A stretch of 64,000 nucleotides of DNA, from contig NZ_JAUSWJ010000001.1 of assembly GCF_030815145.1 (NCBI RefSeq), forward strand, positions 2,170,001-2,234,000, read 5' to 3'. This DNA comes from Kaistia geumhonensis (lineage in GTDB: Bacteria; Pseudomonadota; Alphaproteobacteria; Rhizobiales; Kaistiaceae). Of the stretch, positions 22,885 through 31,836 are shown one piece after another. The translations under genes and the position numbers were made by a program. Every line of letters begins with the position of its first letter. Position 1 is the first letter of the stretch. The notes beneath the pieces were generated by a model, which made no database searches, had not been told where the DNA came from, and was given only the letters and a program-made list of their open reading frames with translations.

Positions 22885-24519
22885 TCAGATGAGCGGCGGG
22901 ATATCGGGCGAGATCGGCACCTCGATCACCACCGGCCGATTGCCGGCAAAGCCTGCGGTGACCCGCGCCTTCAGGGCTTCGAGATCCGAAATCCGCTCCG
23001 CGTCGCAGCCATAGCCACGCGCGAGACTGACGATGTCGATGCCGGGGATATCGAGGCCGGGGACGCCCGGCGTCTCCTCGAGGACGGCGAAGGATTTCAG
23101 GATGCCGTATTCGCCGTTGCGCAACACGATGAACACCATGGGCAGATCGTTCTGCACCGCCGTCCACAGCGCCTGCAGCGAATACTGGAACGAGCCGTCG
23201 CCGACGATCATCAGCACCGGACGCTTGCGCCCGGTGTCGCGCTCGCCCAGCGCGATGCCGACCGAGGCCGGAAGGCTCCAGCCGAGGCCGCCGCTGGCGA
23301 AGGTGAAGAAGCTCGCCGGCTCCGTGATCGGCCACCAGCGATGCAGGTCGGCGAGATTGGACGGCGTCTCCTCGACCAGCACGGCATGATCGGGCCGGAT
23401 CTCCGCGAGCGCCGCGAAGACGTCGGCTGCCATGGGCACGCCGTCCTTCCCGCCCGGCGCGGCATCGGGATGGCGGGCGGGATGCGGCGCCATGCGCTGC
23501 GCCAGCGGAGCGATGGTCCGCGCCGGCCGCTCCTTCTTCTCGACGAGATCGACGAGCGCCGCGGTCGCGAGCACCGCATCGGCGACAAGGCTGTCGCCGA
23601 CCGGGGCACGGGACGTCTCGGCGGGATCGTCGCTGATGTGAAGCAGGGTCAGACCGGCCGGAAGATAGCCGCCGGCGACATAGGGATAATAGCGGAAGAC
23701 CGGCGCGCCGATGACGATGGCGACGTCATGCCCCTTGAGGCGATCCGCGAGCGGACCGATGGCGAAGGGCAGGCCCCCGACATAGAGCGGGTGATCCTCC
23801 GGGAACGGCGTCCGCTCGCTGGCGGGCGCGGCATAGACCGCGGCGCCGAGCTTCTCGGCGAGCGCGACCGCCGCCGGCCAGCCATTGCCGCGGTCGATGG
23901 CGGCACCGAAGATCAGGGCCGGCGCGGAGGCGGCGGAAAGGATATCGGCGAAGGATTTCAGCCGCTCCATGTCCGGCGCGACGCGGTGGCCGACCGTGCG
24001 CAGCAGCGCTTCGCCGGACAGCGGCTTGTCCCAGTCGTCGAGCGGCAGCGAGAGGAAGACCGGCCCGGCCGGCGCCTGCACGGCGGTCGCGTAGGCGCGC
24101 ATCAGGGCCGCCGGGACATCCTCCGGCCGCGCCGGCTCATAGGCCCATTTCACCCAGGGGCGCGGCAGCATGGTCGCGTCGACATTGGTGAGCCACGGCT
24201 CCATCAGCAGCATCTCGCGGGTCTGCTGCCCGGCCGTGACGATGAGCGGCGTCTTGTTGAGAAACGCGGTGATCAGGTTGCCCATCGCGTTGCCGAGGCC
24301 GGCGGCCGTGTGGACATTGACGATCGCCGGCTTGCCCGTCGCCTGCGCATAGCCGTCGGCGATCGCGATGGCGGACGCCTCCTGAAGCGCAAGATGATAG
24401 GTGAAGTCCGCAGGGAAATCCTTGAGGAAAGTCTCCTCGGTCGACCCGGGATTCCCGAAGAAAGTGGTCAATCCCAATCGGCGCAACAGATCGTGCGTCA
24501 CTGAACGAACGGTCGACAT
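22885..24519 (-). CDS. Benzoylformate decarboxylase-like ThDP-dependent enzyme
   Basis: Thiamine-diphosphate enzyme of 544 residues closely resembling benzoylformate decarboxylase. It has FGNPGSTEETFLKDFP (the active-site serine), ALQEAS (the ThDP-activating glutamate), NVHTAAGLGNAMG (equivalent of His70), VTAGQQTR, VKWAYEP and the Mg/ThDP motif GDGSFQYSLQALWTAVQND. The position equivalent to His281 of the Pseudomonas putida enzyme is tyrosine (VFRYYPY instead of VFRYHQY). A related 2-oxoacid decarboxylase or lyase is therefore possible. I chose the ATG at 24519. It lies 74 bp downstream of the ugp-linked operon in the same direction. Confidence 0.85.
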   Translation of the reverse strand: MSTVRSVTHDLLRRLGLTTFFGNPGSTEETFLKDFPADFTYHLALQEASAIAIADGYAQATGKPAIVNVHTAAGLGNAMGNLITAFLNKTPLIVTAGQQTREMLLMEPWLTNVDATMLPRPWVKWAYEPARPEDVPAALMRAYATAVQAPAGPVFLSLPLDDWDKPLSGEALLRTVGHRVAPDMERLKSFADILSAASAPALIFGAAIDRGNGWPAAVALAEKLGAAVYAAPASERTPFPEDHPLYVGGLPFAIGPLADRLKGHDVAIVIGAPVFRYYPYVAGGYLPAGLTLLHISDDPAETSRAPVGDSLVADAVLATAALVDLVEKKERPARTIAPLAQRMAPHPARHPDAAPGGKDGVPMAADVFAALAEIRPDHAVLVEETPSNLADLHRWWPITEPASFFTFASGGLGWSLPASVGIALGERDTGRKRPVLMIVGDGSFQYSLQALWTAVQNDLPMVFIVLRNGEYGILKSFAVLEETPGVPGLDIPGIDIVSLARGYGCDAERISDLEALKARVTAGFAGNRPVVIEVPISPDIPPLI

Positions 24520-24593
24520 AGCGGCTCCACCCGGCGAAAACTGCAAAGAACTGGAAGTTTGGCGAACGAACTTCATTCTTCGCGCGGCACGGG

Positions 24594-25673
24594 TTAACGC
24601 GATGCAAAATCGCCCGCGGATTCATCCAGGGACACACGCATCGCGATCAGATCGTGATCCGAAATCGCGGCGCCGGCCTCGTCCACGGCCGGGACGGTCG
24701 CCGGACCGCGCACGGAAAGGCCGCGGGTGAACAGCCAGTCGAGCCTGTGGAAGGGCGGCTGCGGCTTGCCGTCGGGAAGCGTGCGCATCGTGACGTCCCG
24801 CGTGTTCGATCCCCGCCAGTCGAAGCCCGACGCCGCCATCGCCGCGAACAGCGGCTCATGCGCCGCCGGATCGTCCCACCAGAGCGCGGCATCGGCGTCG
24901 AGCGCCTTGGTGTTGAAATCGCCGCCGATCACGACGGGGAGCCCGTCCGCGAGCCGGTCCACGCTAGCGAGCAGCCGCGCGACCTGGCGGGCGCGATCGG
25001 CGGGATCGGATTTGCTCTCGAGATGCACGCTGACGGCGAGGAACGGGCCGGAAGCCGCCGCGAGCCGCGCCGCGATCGCCATGCGCCAGCCGAGCCGGCG
25101 CTGCCCCTTGGGCGCGTCCAGCCACCACACCGCGCCGTCGTCGAGGCGGATCAGCGCCGCGTCCTCGATCGGGAGGCGCGAGAGCAGCGCATTGCCGTGG
25201 AAGCCGGTGCGATTGCTCTCGCCGCGATGCCAGCGCCGCTCGCGATCGTCGCCAAGGCCGAGTTCGACGAACTCGACGCCATAGGCGTAGCCCATGCCGC
25301 AGTCGGCGGCGAGATCGGCGGCGGTGTGGCGGTTGCCGGAGCGGGCCATGCCGCAATCGGTCTCGGTGAGCAGCAGCACATCGGCCGCGGTCGCCGCGAC
25401 GAGCGCCGCCGAGGCGGCGCGATGCTTCAGCCGCTCCGCGTTCCAGGCCGCGATCCGCAGCACTGGCCCCGGCGGCGTCACCGCCGGCGCGCCCTTCACC
25501 TCCAGCGCGTTGAAGGCCGGCAGGTCGAGCGCCAGGCGATCATGCTCGGCACGCGTAAGCTCGGCCCTCTCGGCCTCCTCGAACAGTGTCGCCGGCGGCT
25601 TCGGCAGGGCCGGAACCGCCGAGGTGACGACATGCGGGAAGAGGGAACCGCCGAGCCGCTTCGCGAAGGACAT
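24594..25673 (-). CDS. Endonuclease/exonuclease/phosphatase family hydrolase
   Basis: Metal-dependent phosphodiesterase or nuclease fold of 359 residues. Active-site signatures in order are IAAWNAERLKH near residue 75, the metal glutamate in LLLTETDCGM, HLESKSDPADRARQ, IGGDFNTK and the C-terminal SDHDLIAM. The N-terminal 70 residues are unassigned and no signal peptide is evident. It starts 2 bp after the preceding isomerase gene at the end of a ugpBAEC operon, where a glycerophosphodiesterase (ugpQ) is common. It may therefore hydrolyse an imported phosphodiester. Substrate not shown. Confidence 0.88.
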   Translation of the reverse strand: MSFAKRLGGSLFPHVVTSAVPALPKPPATLFEEAERAELTRAEHDRLALDLPAFNALEVKGAPAVTPPGPVLRIAAWNAERLKHRAASAALVAATAADVLLLTETDCGMARSGNRHTAADLAADCGMGYAYGVEFVELGLGDDRERRWHRGESNRTGFHGNALLSRLPIEDAALIRLDDGAVWWLDAPKGQRRLGWRMAIAARLAAASGPFLAVSVHLESKSDPADRARQVARLLASVDRLADGLPVVIGGDFNTKALDADAALWWDDPAAHEPLFAAMAASGFDWRGSNTRDVTMRTLPDGKPQPPFHRLDWLFTRGLSVRGPATVPAVDEAGAAISDHDLIAMRVSLDESAGDFASR

Positions 25674-25675
25674 GG

Positions 25676-26599
25676 TCAGGCGGCCGCGGCGGCGTGACGG
25701 GCGTTGACGCGGGCCGCGAGGGCGCGGGCCCGTTCCAGGGACTCGGCGCGCTCGGCAGCGAAGCGCTCGCCGATCTCCATGATGAGCGCGGTTCCGGGCA
25801 TGACCTCGATCTCGTCGAACAGCGCCTCGAACGGCAGGTCGCCCCAGCCGAGCGGCAGATGCAGATCGCCGATGCCGAGCGCGATGGCCTCGCTCTGGTA
25901 GTAGAACTTGTCCATCGTGTAGGGCCGGCCGAAGCTGTCATGGAGATGGAGATGGCCGCTCACCGGCGCCATGGCCATGATCTCGTGGCGAAGATCGGCG
26001 CCGGTCCGCGTCGCCTCGATATAGGCATGGCTGAAATCGATGAGCCCGACGAGATGCGGGCTGCCGACCGAGCGGACGGTGGCGGCGACCTCGGACGGCA
26101 GCTGGCGATATTCGGCGTCGGACACGGCGAAGATGTTCTCGAGCGCGATGCGGATGCCATGCCGGGCGGCGACCACCGCCATCTCGGCCAGCGCCGCGCG
26201 CTCCACCAGGTCGTGATGGCGCAGCTGCGGCCGCGATCCGTTCCTGGCCTGGCCCGAATGATGGACCAGCGTGTCGGCGCCGATCCGGTCGCAGAGCTCG
26301 ATCATCGCCCCGACCGCGGCCTTCTGATAGGCGAGATGCGCCTCGTCCATGAAGTTGGACACGATCAGGCCGTGCACCGTGTAGCGGATGTCGAACTTGC
26401 CGCAGATCTCGGCGAAGCGCTTCGCCCGACCCTCGATGATGCGGCCGCCGGAGATCAGGTCCTCGCCGAACAGGCCGAGCTCGACGACATCGGCGCCGAG
26501 ATCGACAATCGCGGCGATCGATGCCTCGAGGCTCGCGAGATCGCCGCGACCGGGGCTGGTCGAAAAGCCGACATGCGAGATGGGCAGCGGTGCGGTCAT
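25676..26599 (-). CDS. Sugar phosphate isomerase/epimerase (AP-endonuclease 2 fold)
   Basis: Xylose-isomerase-like TIM-barrel enzyme of 307 residues. Metal-binding residues can be seen in VHHSGQARNGSR, IALENIFAV, GLIDFSHAYI, HLHLHDSFG and IMEIGERF. The last ten residues are alanine-rich. It lies 14 bp after ugpC and 2 bp before the phosphodiesterase-like gene, so it is translationally linked to the transporter. The reaction is presumably isomerisation or epimerisation of an imported polyol-derived compound; family members are too varied to be more exact. Confidence 0.85.
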   Translation of the reverse strand: MTAPLPISHVGFSTSPGRGDLASLEASIAAIVDLGADVVELGLFGEDLISGGRIIEGRAKRFAEICGKFDIRYTVHGLIVSNFMDEAHLAYQKAAVGAMIELCDRIGADTLVHHSGQARNGSRPQLRHHDLVERAALAEMAVVAARHGIRIALENIFAVSDAEYRQLPSEVAATVRSVGSPHLVGLIDFSHAYIEATRTGADLRHEIMAMAPVSGHLHLHDSFGRPYTMDKFYYQSEAIALGIGDLHLPLGWGDLPFEALFDEIEVMPGTALIMEIGERFAAERAESLERARALAARVNARHAAAAA

Positions 26600-26613
26600 G
26601 GCGGGACTCTCCC

Positions 26614-27726
26614 TCAGTTCTGGCTGGCGGAAGCCTGCGCCGGGCTCATGTCGCCTTCGAGACGAATGCCGGAGCGGGCGTCGAAAAGGTGGATGTCGGC
26701 GGGATCGACGGCGATGCCGACGGCCGTGCCCGGCTCGAGCGCGACCGGCTCGCTGACGGCCACGGCGAAGGAGAGGCCATCGAGATCGGTATGCACGACG
26801 CGGCCGGCACCGAGTTCCTCGACGAAATCGACGGTCGCCGGCAGGGCGCCCGGCGTCTCCGGCGCGACGAGACGGGCCGCCTCGGCGCGGATGCCGAGCG
26901 TGACGTCGTGGCCGACCAGGCGGCGTTCCAGCGCGAAGGGGACCGGGATGCTGCGCTGCGCGTCATAGACGAAGGCGCCCTGCCGATCGATCCTGCCTTC
27001 CATGAGGTTCATCGCCGGCGAGCCGACGAAGCTCGCGACGAAGCGGCTGGCGGGGCGGCGATAGACCTCGGAGGGCGAGCCGACCTGCTCGATGCGGCCG
27101 GCATTCATGACGACGAGACGGTCGCCGAGCGTCATCGCCTCGACCTGGTCATGCGTGACGAAGATCGAGGTGGCGCCGAGGCGGCGATGCAGGCGGCGGA
27201 TCTCCGCCCGCATGGCGACACGGAGCTTCGCGTCGAGATTGCTGAGCGGCTCGTCGAACAGGAACACCTTCGGCTCGCGCACGATGGCGCGGGCCATGGC
27301 GACGCGCTGCCGCTGGCCGCCGGAGAGCGCCGCCGGCCGGCGGTCGAGGAAGGCCTCGAGATTGACGATCTTGGCCGTGGCGGCGACCCGCGCCGCCCGT
27401 TCCGCCTTCGGCACGCCGGCGACCTTCAGCGCGTAGCCGATGTTCTCCGCGACCGTCATGTGCGGATAGAGGGCGTAGTTCTGGAAGACCATGGCGCAGC
27501 CGCGCTCGCGCGGCTCCAGCCTGTTCACGACGTTGCCGTCGATGACGATCTCGCCCTGGCTGATCTCCTCGAGCCCGGCCACCATGCGCAGTAGCGTGGA
27601 CTTGCCGCAGCCCGACGGGCCGAGAATGACGATGAACTCCCCCGAGGCAATGTCGAGGTCGACGCCGTGGACGACGGCGTTCTTCTGGTAGGACTTGCGG
27701 ACGCCGCGGATGACGATCGAGGCCAT
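26614..27726 (-). CDS. ugpC: sn-Glycerol-3-phosphate ABC transporter ATP-binding protein
   Basis: Complete CUT1 ATPase of 370 residues. Walker [10 protein letters not shown] lies near residue 36, the Q-loop is [13 protein letters not shown], the signature is [14 protein letters not shown], and Walker B is VFLFDEP followed by SNLDAKLR and the H-loop VTHDQVEAM. The C-terminal half is the regulatory OB-type domain with [13 protein letters not shown] chose the ATG at 27726, 12 bp after the ugpE stop. The Ugp assignment rests on the permeases and binding protein upstream; UgpC and MalK are interchangeable in some bacteria. Confidence 0.92.
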   Translation of the reverse strand: MASIVIRGVRKSYQKNAVVHGVDLDIASGEFIVILGPSGCGKSTLLRMVAGLEEISQGEIVIDGNVVNRLEPRERGCAMVFQNYALYPHMTVAENIGYALKVAGVPKAERAARVAATAKIVNLEAFLDRRPAALSGGQRQRVAMARAIVREPKVFLFDEPLSNLDAKLRVAMRAEIRRLHRRLGATSIFVTHDQVEAMTLGDRLVVMNAGRIEQVGSPSEVYRRPASRFVASFVGSPAMNLMEGRIDRQGAFVYDAQRSIPVPFALERRLVGHDVTLGIRAEAARLVAPETPGALPATVDFVEELGAGRVVHTDLDGLSFAVAVSEPVALEPGTAVGIAVDPADIHLFDARSGIRLEGDMSPAQASASQN

Positions 27727-27737
27727 GGTCGGGCTCC

Positions 27738-28652
27738 TCACTTCTCGGTTGAGATCAGGCCGCGCACGAACCAGCGCTGCATCAGGATCACGACGATCAG
27801 CGGCGGCAGCATGATGATGAGCGTGCCGGCCATCGCGACATTCCAGTCGGGCAGGCCGAATTCGGACGGGATCAGCGCCCGCAGCTCGGTGACGGCGATG
27901 CCGAACTTCGGATCGGTCGTGACGAGCAGCGGCCACAGATACTGGTTCCACGACCAGACGAACATGATGGTGAAGAGCGCGATCATGTTCGGGCGCGACA
28001 GCGGCAGCAGCATGTCGACGAAGAAGCGGACCGGGCCGGAGCCATCCATCTTGGCCGCCTCGGCGAGTTCGTCGGGGATGGTCAGGTAGAACTGCCGGTA
28101 GAGGAAGGTACCGGTCGCGGTCGCGACGAGCGGCAGGATGAGGCCGGGATAGGAGTTGAGCAGCCCCCATTCCAGCTTCACCTCGATCCCCGACACCCTC
28201 TGCACGAGCCAGGTGATGCCCGTCGTGTCGAGGATCGCCTGGAAGGGCGCCAGCGCGTTGGCCGCGACCGCATAGGTCGGGACAATGCGGACCTCGAGCG
28301 GCAGCATCAGCGTGACGAAGATCGCCCAGAACAGCGCCGATCGGCCGGGAAAGCGGAAATAGACGATGGAGAAGGCCGCCATCGCCGAGAGGATGACCTT
28401 GCCGCAGGCGACGGCCGTGGCGAACAGCACCGAATTGAACAGCTTCACGCCGAGATCGGCGCGCTGCCACGCCTCGGCGAGATTGGCGAAGAGATCGCGG
28501 CCCGGCACCAGCGGCATCGGGACCGTGTTCACCGTGCGGATATCGTGCGTCGCGGCGATGATCACGATGGCGAAGGGCACCAGCGCGATCAGGAGCCCGA
28601 GGAACAGGATCGCCTGGCAGATGGCGTCGAAGACCGGGGTGCGCTCGACCAT
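27738..28652 (-). CDS. ugpE: sn-Glycerol-3-phosphate ABC transporter permease UgpE
   Basis: Inner-membrane permease of 304 residues. Sequence recalled from E. coli UgpE is matched in blocks such as [58 protein letters not shown] and the C-terminal [14 protein letters not shown]. It carries an extra stretch of about 27 residues around [16 protein letters not shown] relative to the E. coli protein, before [11 protein letters not shown]. The start is the ATG at 28652 and the spacing to ugpA is 11 bp. Confidence 0.92.
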   Translation of the reverse strand: MVERTPVFDAICQAILFLGLLIALVPFAIVIIAATHDIRTVNTVPMPLVPGRDLFANLAEAWQRADLGVKLFNSVLFATAVACGKVILSAMAAFSIVYFRFPGRSALFWAIFVTLMLPLEVRIVPTYAVAANALAPFQAILDTTGITWLVQRVSGIEVKLEWGLLNSYPGLILPLVATATGTFLYRQFYLTIPDELAEAAKMDGSGPVRFFVDMLLPLSRPNMIALFTIMFVWSWNQYLWPLLVTTDPKFGIAVTELRALIPSEFGLPDWNVAMAGTLIIMLPPLIVVILMQRWFVRGLISTEK

Positions 28653-28663
28653 GCCGCGCCTCC

Positions 28664-29548
28664 TTACTTGTAGTGCACGCGCCGCTCGATGAAGCGGAAC
28701 TGCACGACGGTGAGCAGGATGACGAGCAGCATCAGGATGATCGACTGCGCTGCGGCGCCGGAATAGTCGAGGCCTTTGAAGCCGTCGAAATAGATCTTGT
28801 AGACCATGAGCTCGGTCGCCCGCGCCGGCCCGCCCTGGGTCATGATGTCGACGATGCCGAAGGAGTCCTGGAAGCTCTCGGTGATGTTGATCACGAGCAG
28901 GAAGAACAGGGTCGGCGTCAGCAGCGGCAGCTGGATGTCGAGGATGCGGCGCGCCGGGCCGGCGCCGTCCATCGCCGCGGCCTCTGTCAGCGAGCGGGGG
29001 ATGGAAGCGAGCGCCGAGAGGAAGAAGATGAAGTTGTAGCCGATATATTTCCACGAGAAGGCGATGACGATCGCGATCATCGCATCGGTGCCGTCGAGCG
29101 CCGGATTCCAGAGGCCGGGCGACAGGTGGTTGATCACCGAGAGAAGCCCCGCCTCGGGCGCGAGGATGAAGCGGAATGCGAGCCCCAGCGCCGGCGCGGC
29201 GATGGCATAGGGCCAGACGAGGACCGAGCGATAGGCGCGGTGAAAGCGCAGCTCGCGATCGGTGAAGAGCGCCAGGACGAGGGCGAGCCCCATGGCGATG
29301 ACGGTAGAGGCGAGCGCGAAGACGAGGCTGCGGACGACCGAGTTCCAGTAGACCGGATCGGCGAGCAGCTGCTGGAAATTCTGGAAGCCCACCCACTGGT
29401 TGCCGCCGCCCCAGGGCTGCTCCAGCGTGAAGGCCCAATAGAGCGCCTGCCCGCTCGGCCAGTAGAAGAAGACGAAGATCAGCAACAGCATCGGCGCCAC
29501 GAAAAGGAGGCCGATGGTCGTCGAGGAGAAGGTGGCGCGCTTTTCCAT
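28664..29548 (-). CDS. ugpA: sn-Glycerol-3-phosphate ABC transporter permease UgpA
   Basis: Inner-membrane permease of 294 residues, almost exactly the length of E. coli UgpA. Shared blocks are [49 protein letters not shown] and the end [15 protein letters not shown] chose the ATG at 29548, since it gives the family length and the first hydrophobic segment follows directly. A 195-bp spacer with a strong hairpin separates it from ugpB. Confidence 0.93.
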   Translation of the reverse strand: MEKRATFSSTTIGLLFVAPMLLLIFVFFYWPSGQALYWAFTLEQPWGGGNQWVGFQNFQQLLADPVYWNSVVRSLVFALASTVIAMGLALVLALFTDRELRFHRAYRSVLVWPYAIAAPALGLAFRFILAPEAGLLSVINHLSPGLWNPALDGTDAMIAIVIAFSWKYIGYNFIFFLSALASIPRSLTEAAAMDGAGPARRILDIQLPLLTPTLFFLLVINITESFQDSFGIVDIMTQGGPARATELMVYKIYFDGFKGLDYSGAAAQSIILMLLVILLTVVQFRFIERRVHYK

Positions 29549-29697
29549 GGTTCTCGATCGATGCCGCCCCGCGAGCCTTCGCGTCTCCGCGAGGGAGAGG
29601 TCGGCGGCGGTGCCGGCGGGCGAGGGCTTTCGGACCATCCGGAAAGGCCACGCCCCTCACCGGGACCTGCGGCCCAACCCTTCGGAGAAGTGAAGAA

Positions 29698-29722
29698 CCC
29701 CTGCCGGAGAAGCCGGCAGGGG
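29698..29722 (-). terminator. Intercistronic stem-loop after ugpB
   Basis: Perfect 10-bp stem CCCCTGCCGG/CCGGCAGGGG with a 5-base loop, 20 bp beyond the ugpB stop. Read on the minus strand it is followed by TTCTTCACTTCT, a weak U-rich tract. Such hairpins after binding-protein genes typically protect the upstream message and let only part of transcription continue into the permease genes. Confidence 0.75.
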
Positions 29723-29742
29723 TCGTTCCGTGCGTGTCAGCC

Positions 29743-31095
29743 TCAGGGCAGCTGCTTGCCCTTGTAGGTCTGCTCGAAGCGGCGGAGGATCTGGTTGCCG
29801 CGGGCCGCGGCCTCGTCGAGCGAGGTCTGGACATCGGCATTGTTGATGAAGATCGCCTGCAGGCCGTTCGCCATTTCCTGGCGGATCTGCAGGAGGCCGC
29901 CGAGGCGGATGCCCGGATAGGACTTGGCATCATCGGCCGGCGAGGCGGTCAGGCTCTTGATCGCCAGCTCGCGGCCGGCATAGGGAGCCTTCTCGTAGAA
30001 GCCTTCCTTGACCAGATAGTCGTAGCCGGAGTTGCGGACCGGGATGTAGCCGGTCACCGTCGACCACTCCAGAGCCTCTTCAGGCTTGGCGATGAAGTTG
30101 AAGAAGGCGGCCGCGCCCTTGTATTCCGCGTCCGACTTGCCGGAGAGCACCCAGAGCGAGGCGCCGCCGACGAAGGAGTGCTTGCGCTCGGTGCCGGCAT
30201 AGACCGGGAGCATCGCGACGCCCCAGTTCATGCCCGGCTTGGCGGTGCGGCCGATATTGCCGTGGTCGCCGACCGAGGTCAGGATGACCTGGCAGTCGCC
30301 CGCCGCGAAGGCCTCGACGAAGGTCTGGCCGGTCTCCTTGGACTTCAGAACGGCCTCGCCGTTGTCGTACCAGCCCTTCAGGTCCTTGATGTACTTGACC
30401 CAGAGGCCCTTGTTGAAGACGAGCTCGGCATCGAGGCCCTCATAGCCGTTGCGCTTTGTGGCGATCGGCTCGCCATGCACGGCCATGAACTGCTCGCCAT
30501 ACTGCCAGATCTCGTCGCGCGAGATGTTGAAGCCGAGCGGGCAGGCATAGCCGGCGGCCTTCAGCGCCTTGAAGTCCTCGGCCGCCTCTTCCCAGGTCGC
30601 CGGCGCATGGTCCTTACCGATCTTGGCGAAGGCGTCCTTGTTCCAGTAGAGCAGCGGCGTCGAGGAATTGAAGGGGAACGAATACATGTCGCCCTTCGAG
30701 GTCGCGTAGTACGACTTGATGCCCGAGAAATAGTCGTTCCAGTCGACGTTGTAGCCCATGTCGGCCATCAGCTTGTTGGCCGGATAGAAAGCGCCGGACA
30801 GCATGATGTCGAGCGTGCCCGCGTCCGAGACCTGGGCGATGGTCGGCTGCTTGCCGGCGCGGAACGCGGCGATGGTGTTCTGCAGCGAGGCGTCGTAGGA
30901 GCCCTGCGAGGTGCACACGACCTCGTAGTCCGACTGGGACTTGTTGAAGCGGTCGCACTGCTCCTGGACGCGCTTGGCGATGTCGCCGGTATTGCCGAAC
31001 CAGAAGTCGATCTTCGTCGTCTCGGCCATGGCCGGGCCGGCCAGCAGCGCGGAGATCGCGAGCATGCCGGCGGCGCCGAGGAATTTGGCGTGCAT
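29743..31095 (-). CDS. ugpB: sn-Glycerol-3-phosphate ABC transporter substrate-binding protein
   Basis: Periplasmic binding protein of 450 residues. The signal peptide covers residues 1 to about 24 (hydrophobic core GMLAISALLAGPAMA). The mature protein starts with IDFWFGNTGD, and the stretch IAAFRAGKQPTIAQVSDAGT matches the UgpB pattern. SFVGGASLWVLSG and the C-terminal RRFEQTYKGKQLP fit the family. It is promoter-proximal in ugpBAEC. The 147-bp region upstream (31096-31242) shows no clear PhoB box, so phosphate regulation is not supported by what can be seen. Confidence 0.92.
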   Translation of the reverse strand: MHAKFLGAAGMLAISALLAGPAMAETTKIDFWFGNTGDIAKRVQEQCDRFNKSQSDYEVVCTSQGSYDASLQNTIAAFRAGKQPTIAQVSDAGTLDIMLSGAFYPANKLMADMGYNVDWNDYFSGIKSYYATSKGDMYSFPFNSSTPLLYWNKDAFAKIGKDHAPATWEEAAEDFKALKAAGYACPLGFNISRDEIWQYGEQFMAVHGEPIATKRNGYEGLDAELVFNKGLWVKYIKDLKGWYDNGEAVLKSKETGQTFVEAFAAGDCQVILTSVGDHGNIGRTAKPGMNWGVAMLPVYAGTERKHSFVGGASLWVLSGKSDAEYKGAAAFFNFIAKPEEALEWSTVTGYIPVRNSGYDYLVKEGFYEKAPYAGRELAIKSLTASPADDAKSYPGIRLGGLLQIRQEMANGLQAIFINNADVQTSLDEAAARGNQILRRFEQTYKGKQLP

Positions 31096-31242
31096 GGAAG
31101 AAGCCTCACGGAAATTCGGGGTGGAGCGCCGCAGGCCGGCGCGACGGCACCCCGCTTAACCGATCGAGGCCGCGGTTAGTAATGAAGTTTACATGACAGG
31201 ACGGCTTACTATTTGCTGGCTAACGACACGCTTCGCGGACCC

Positions 31243-31830
31243 TCAGACGGTGAGGCCGGCGACGACCAGACGCCAGACGGCTTCATAGCTGGCGTCGATG
31301 CCGGGATCCGACCATTCCTCAGCATGGGCTGGGTTGTGGAAGCGCGTGGTCGCGTCGAGAAGGGCGCGCGCCGTCTCGTCCGGGTCGACCGGGCGGAACT
31401 CGCCCCGCGCGATGCCGTCCTCGATGATGGCGGCCGCCTGCCGGGCGAGTTCCCCGACATGGGTCTCGATCGCTATCCCGCTCTCGTCGAAGAGCGCGCG
31501 ATAGGCGGCGAAGAGTTCCTTGTCGGGCGAGACGCGCTTGCTGCGCTTCGTCGTCACGAGCGCGTCCAGCCAGCGCTTCAGCCGCTGCGGCGCAGGCCCC
31601 TCTTCGGCGACGATCGCCTTCAGCGGCGCCGAGACGCCCTCCAGCCAGCGGCGCACGACAGCCTCGCGCAGGTCGGCCTTGGAGGCGAAATGCCGGTAGA
31701 CGCTGCCATGGCTGACGCCGAGCGCGCGCGCCACGTCGACGACATTCGCCTTCTGGGGGCCGAAGCGGCGGAGCACGTCCTCTGCCGCTTCGAGAATCCG
31801 TTCGCGCGTCAGCGCGTCATGTTCGGCCAT
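31243..31830 (-). CDS. TetR family transcriptional regulator
   Basis: DNA-binding regulator of 195 residues. The helix-turn-helix region reads VVDVARALGVSHGSVYRHFA at about residues 32-51. I chose the ATG at 31830; a GTG two codons upstream directly follows the stop of the aldo-keto reductase gene and is equally possible. It is probably co-transcribed with that reductase and may control it and/or the ugpB promoter just downstream. No convincing operator palindrome was found near either gene. Confidence 0.88.
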   Translation of the reverse strand: MAEHDALTRERILEAAEDVLRRFGPQKANVVDVARALGVSHGSVYRHFASKADLREAVVRRWLEGVSAPLKAIVAEEGPAPQRLKRWLDALVTTKRSKRVSPDKELFAAYRALFDESGIAIETHVGELARQAAAIIEDGIARGEFRPVDPDETARALLDATTRFHNPAHAEEWSDPGIDASYEAVWRLVVAGLTV

Positions 31831-31836
31831 TCTCAC

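Noticed and set aside
31176-31211. TTAGTAA...TTACTA as a TetR operator upstream of ugpB
   Set aside because: The arms are short, unequal and far apart; not distinguishable from chance in this AT-richer promoter region.
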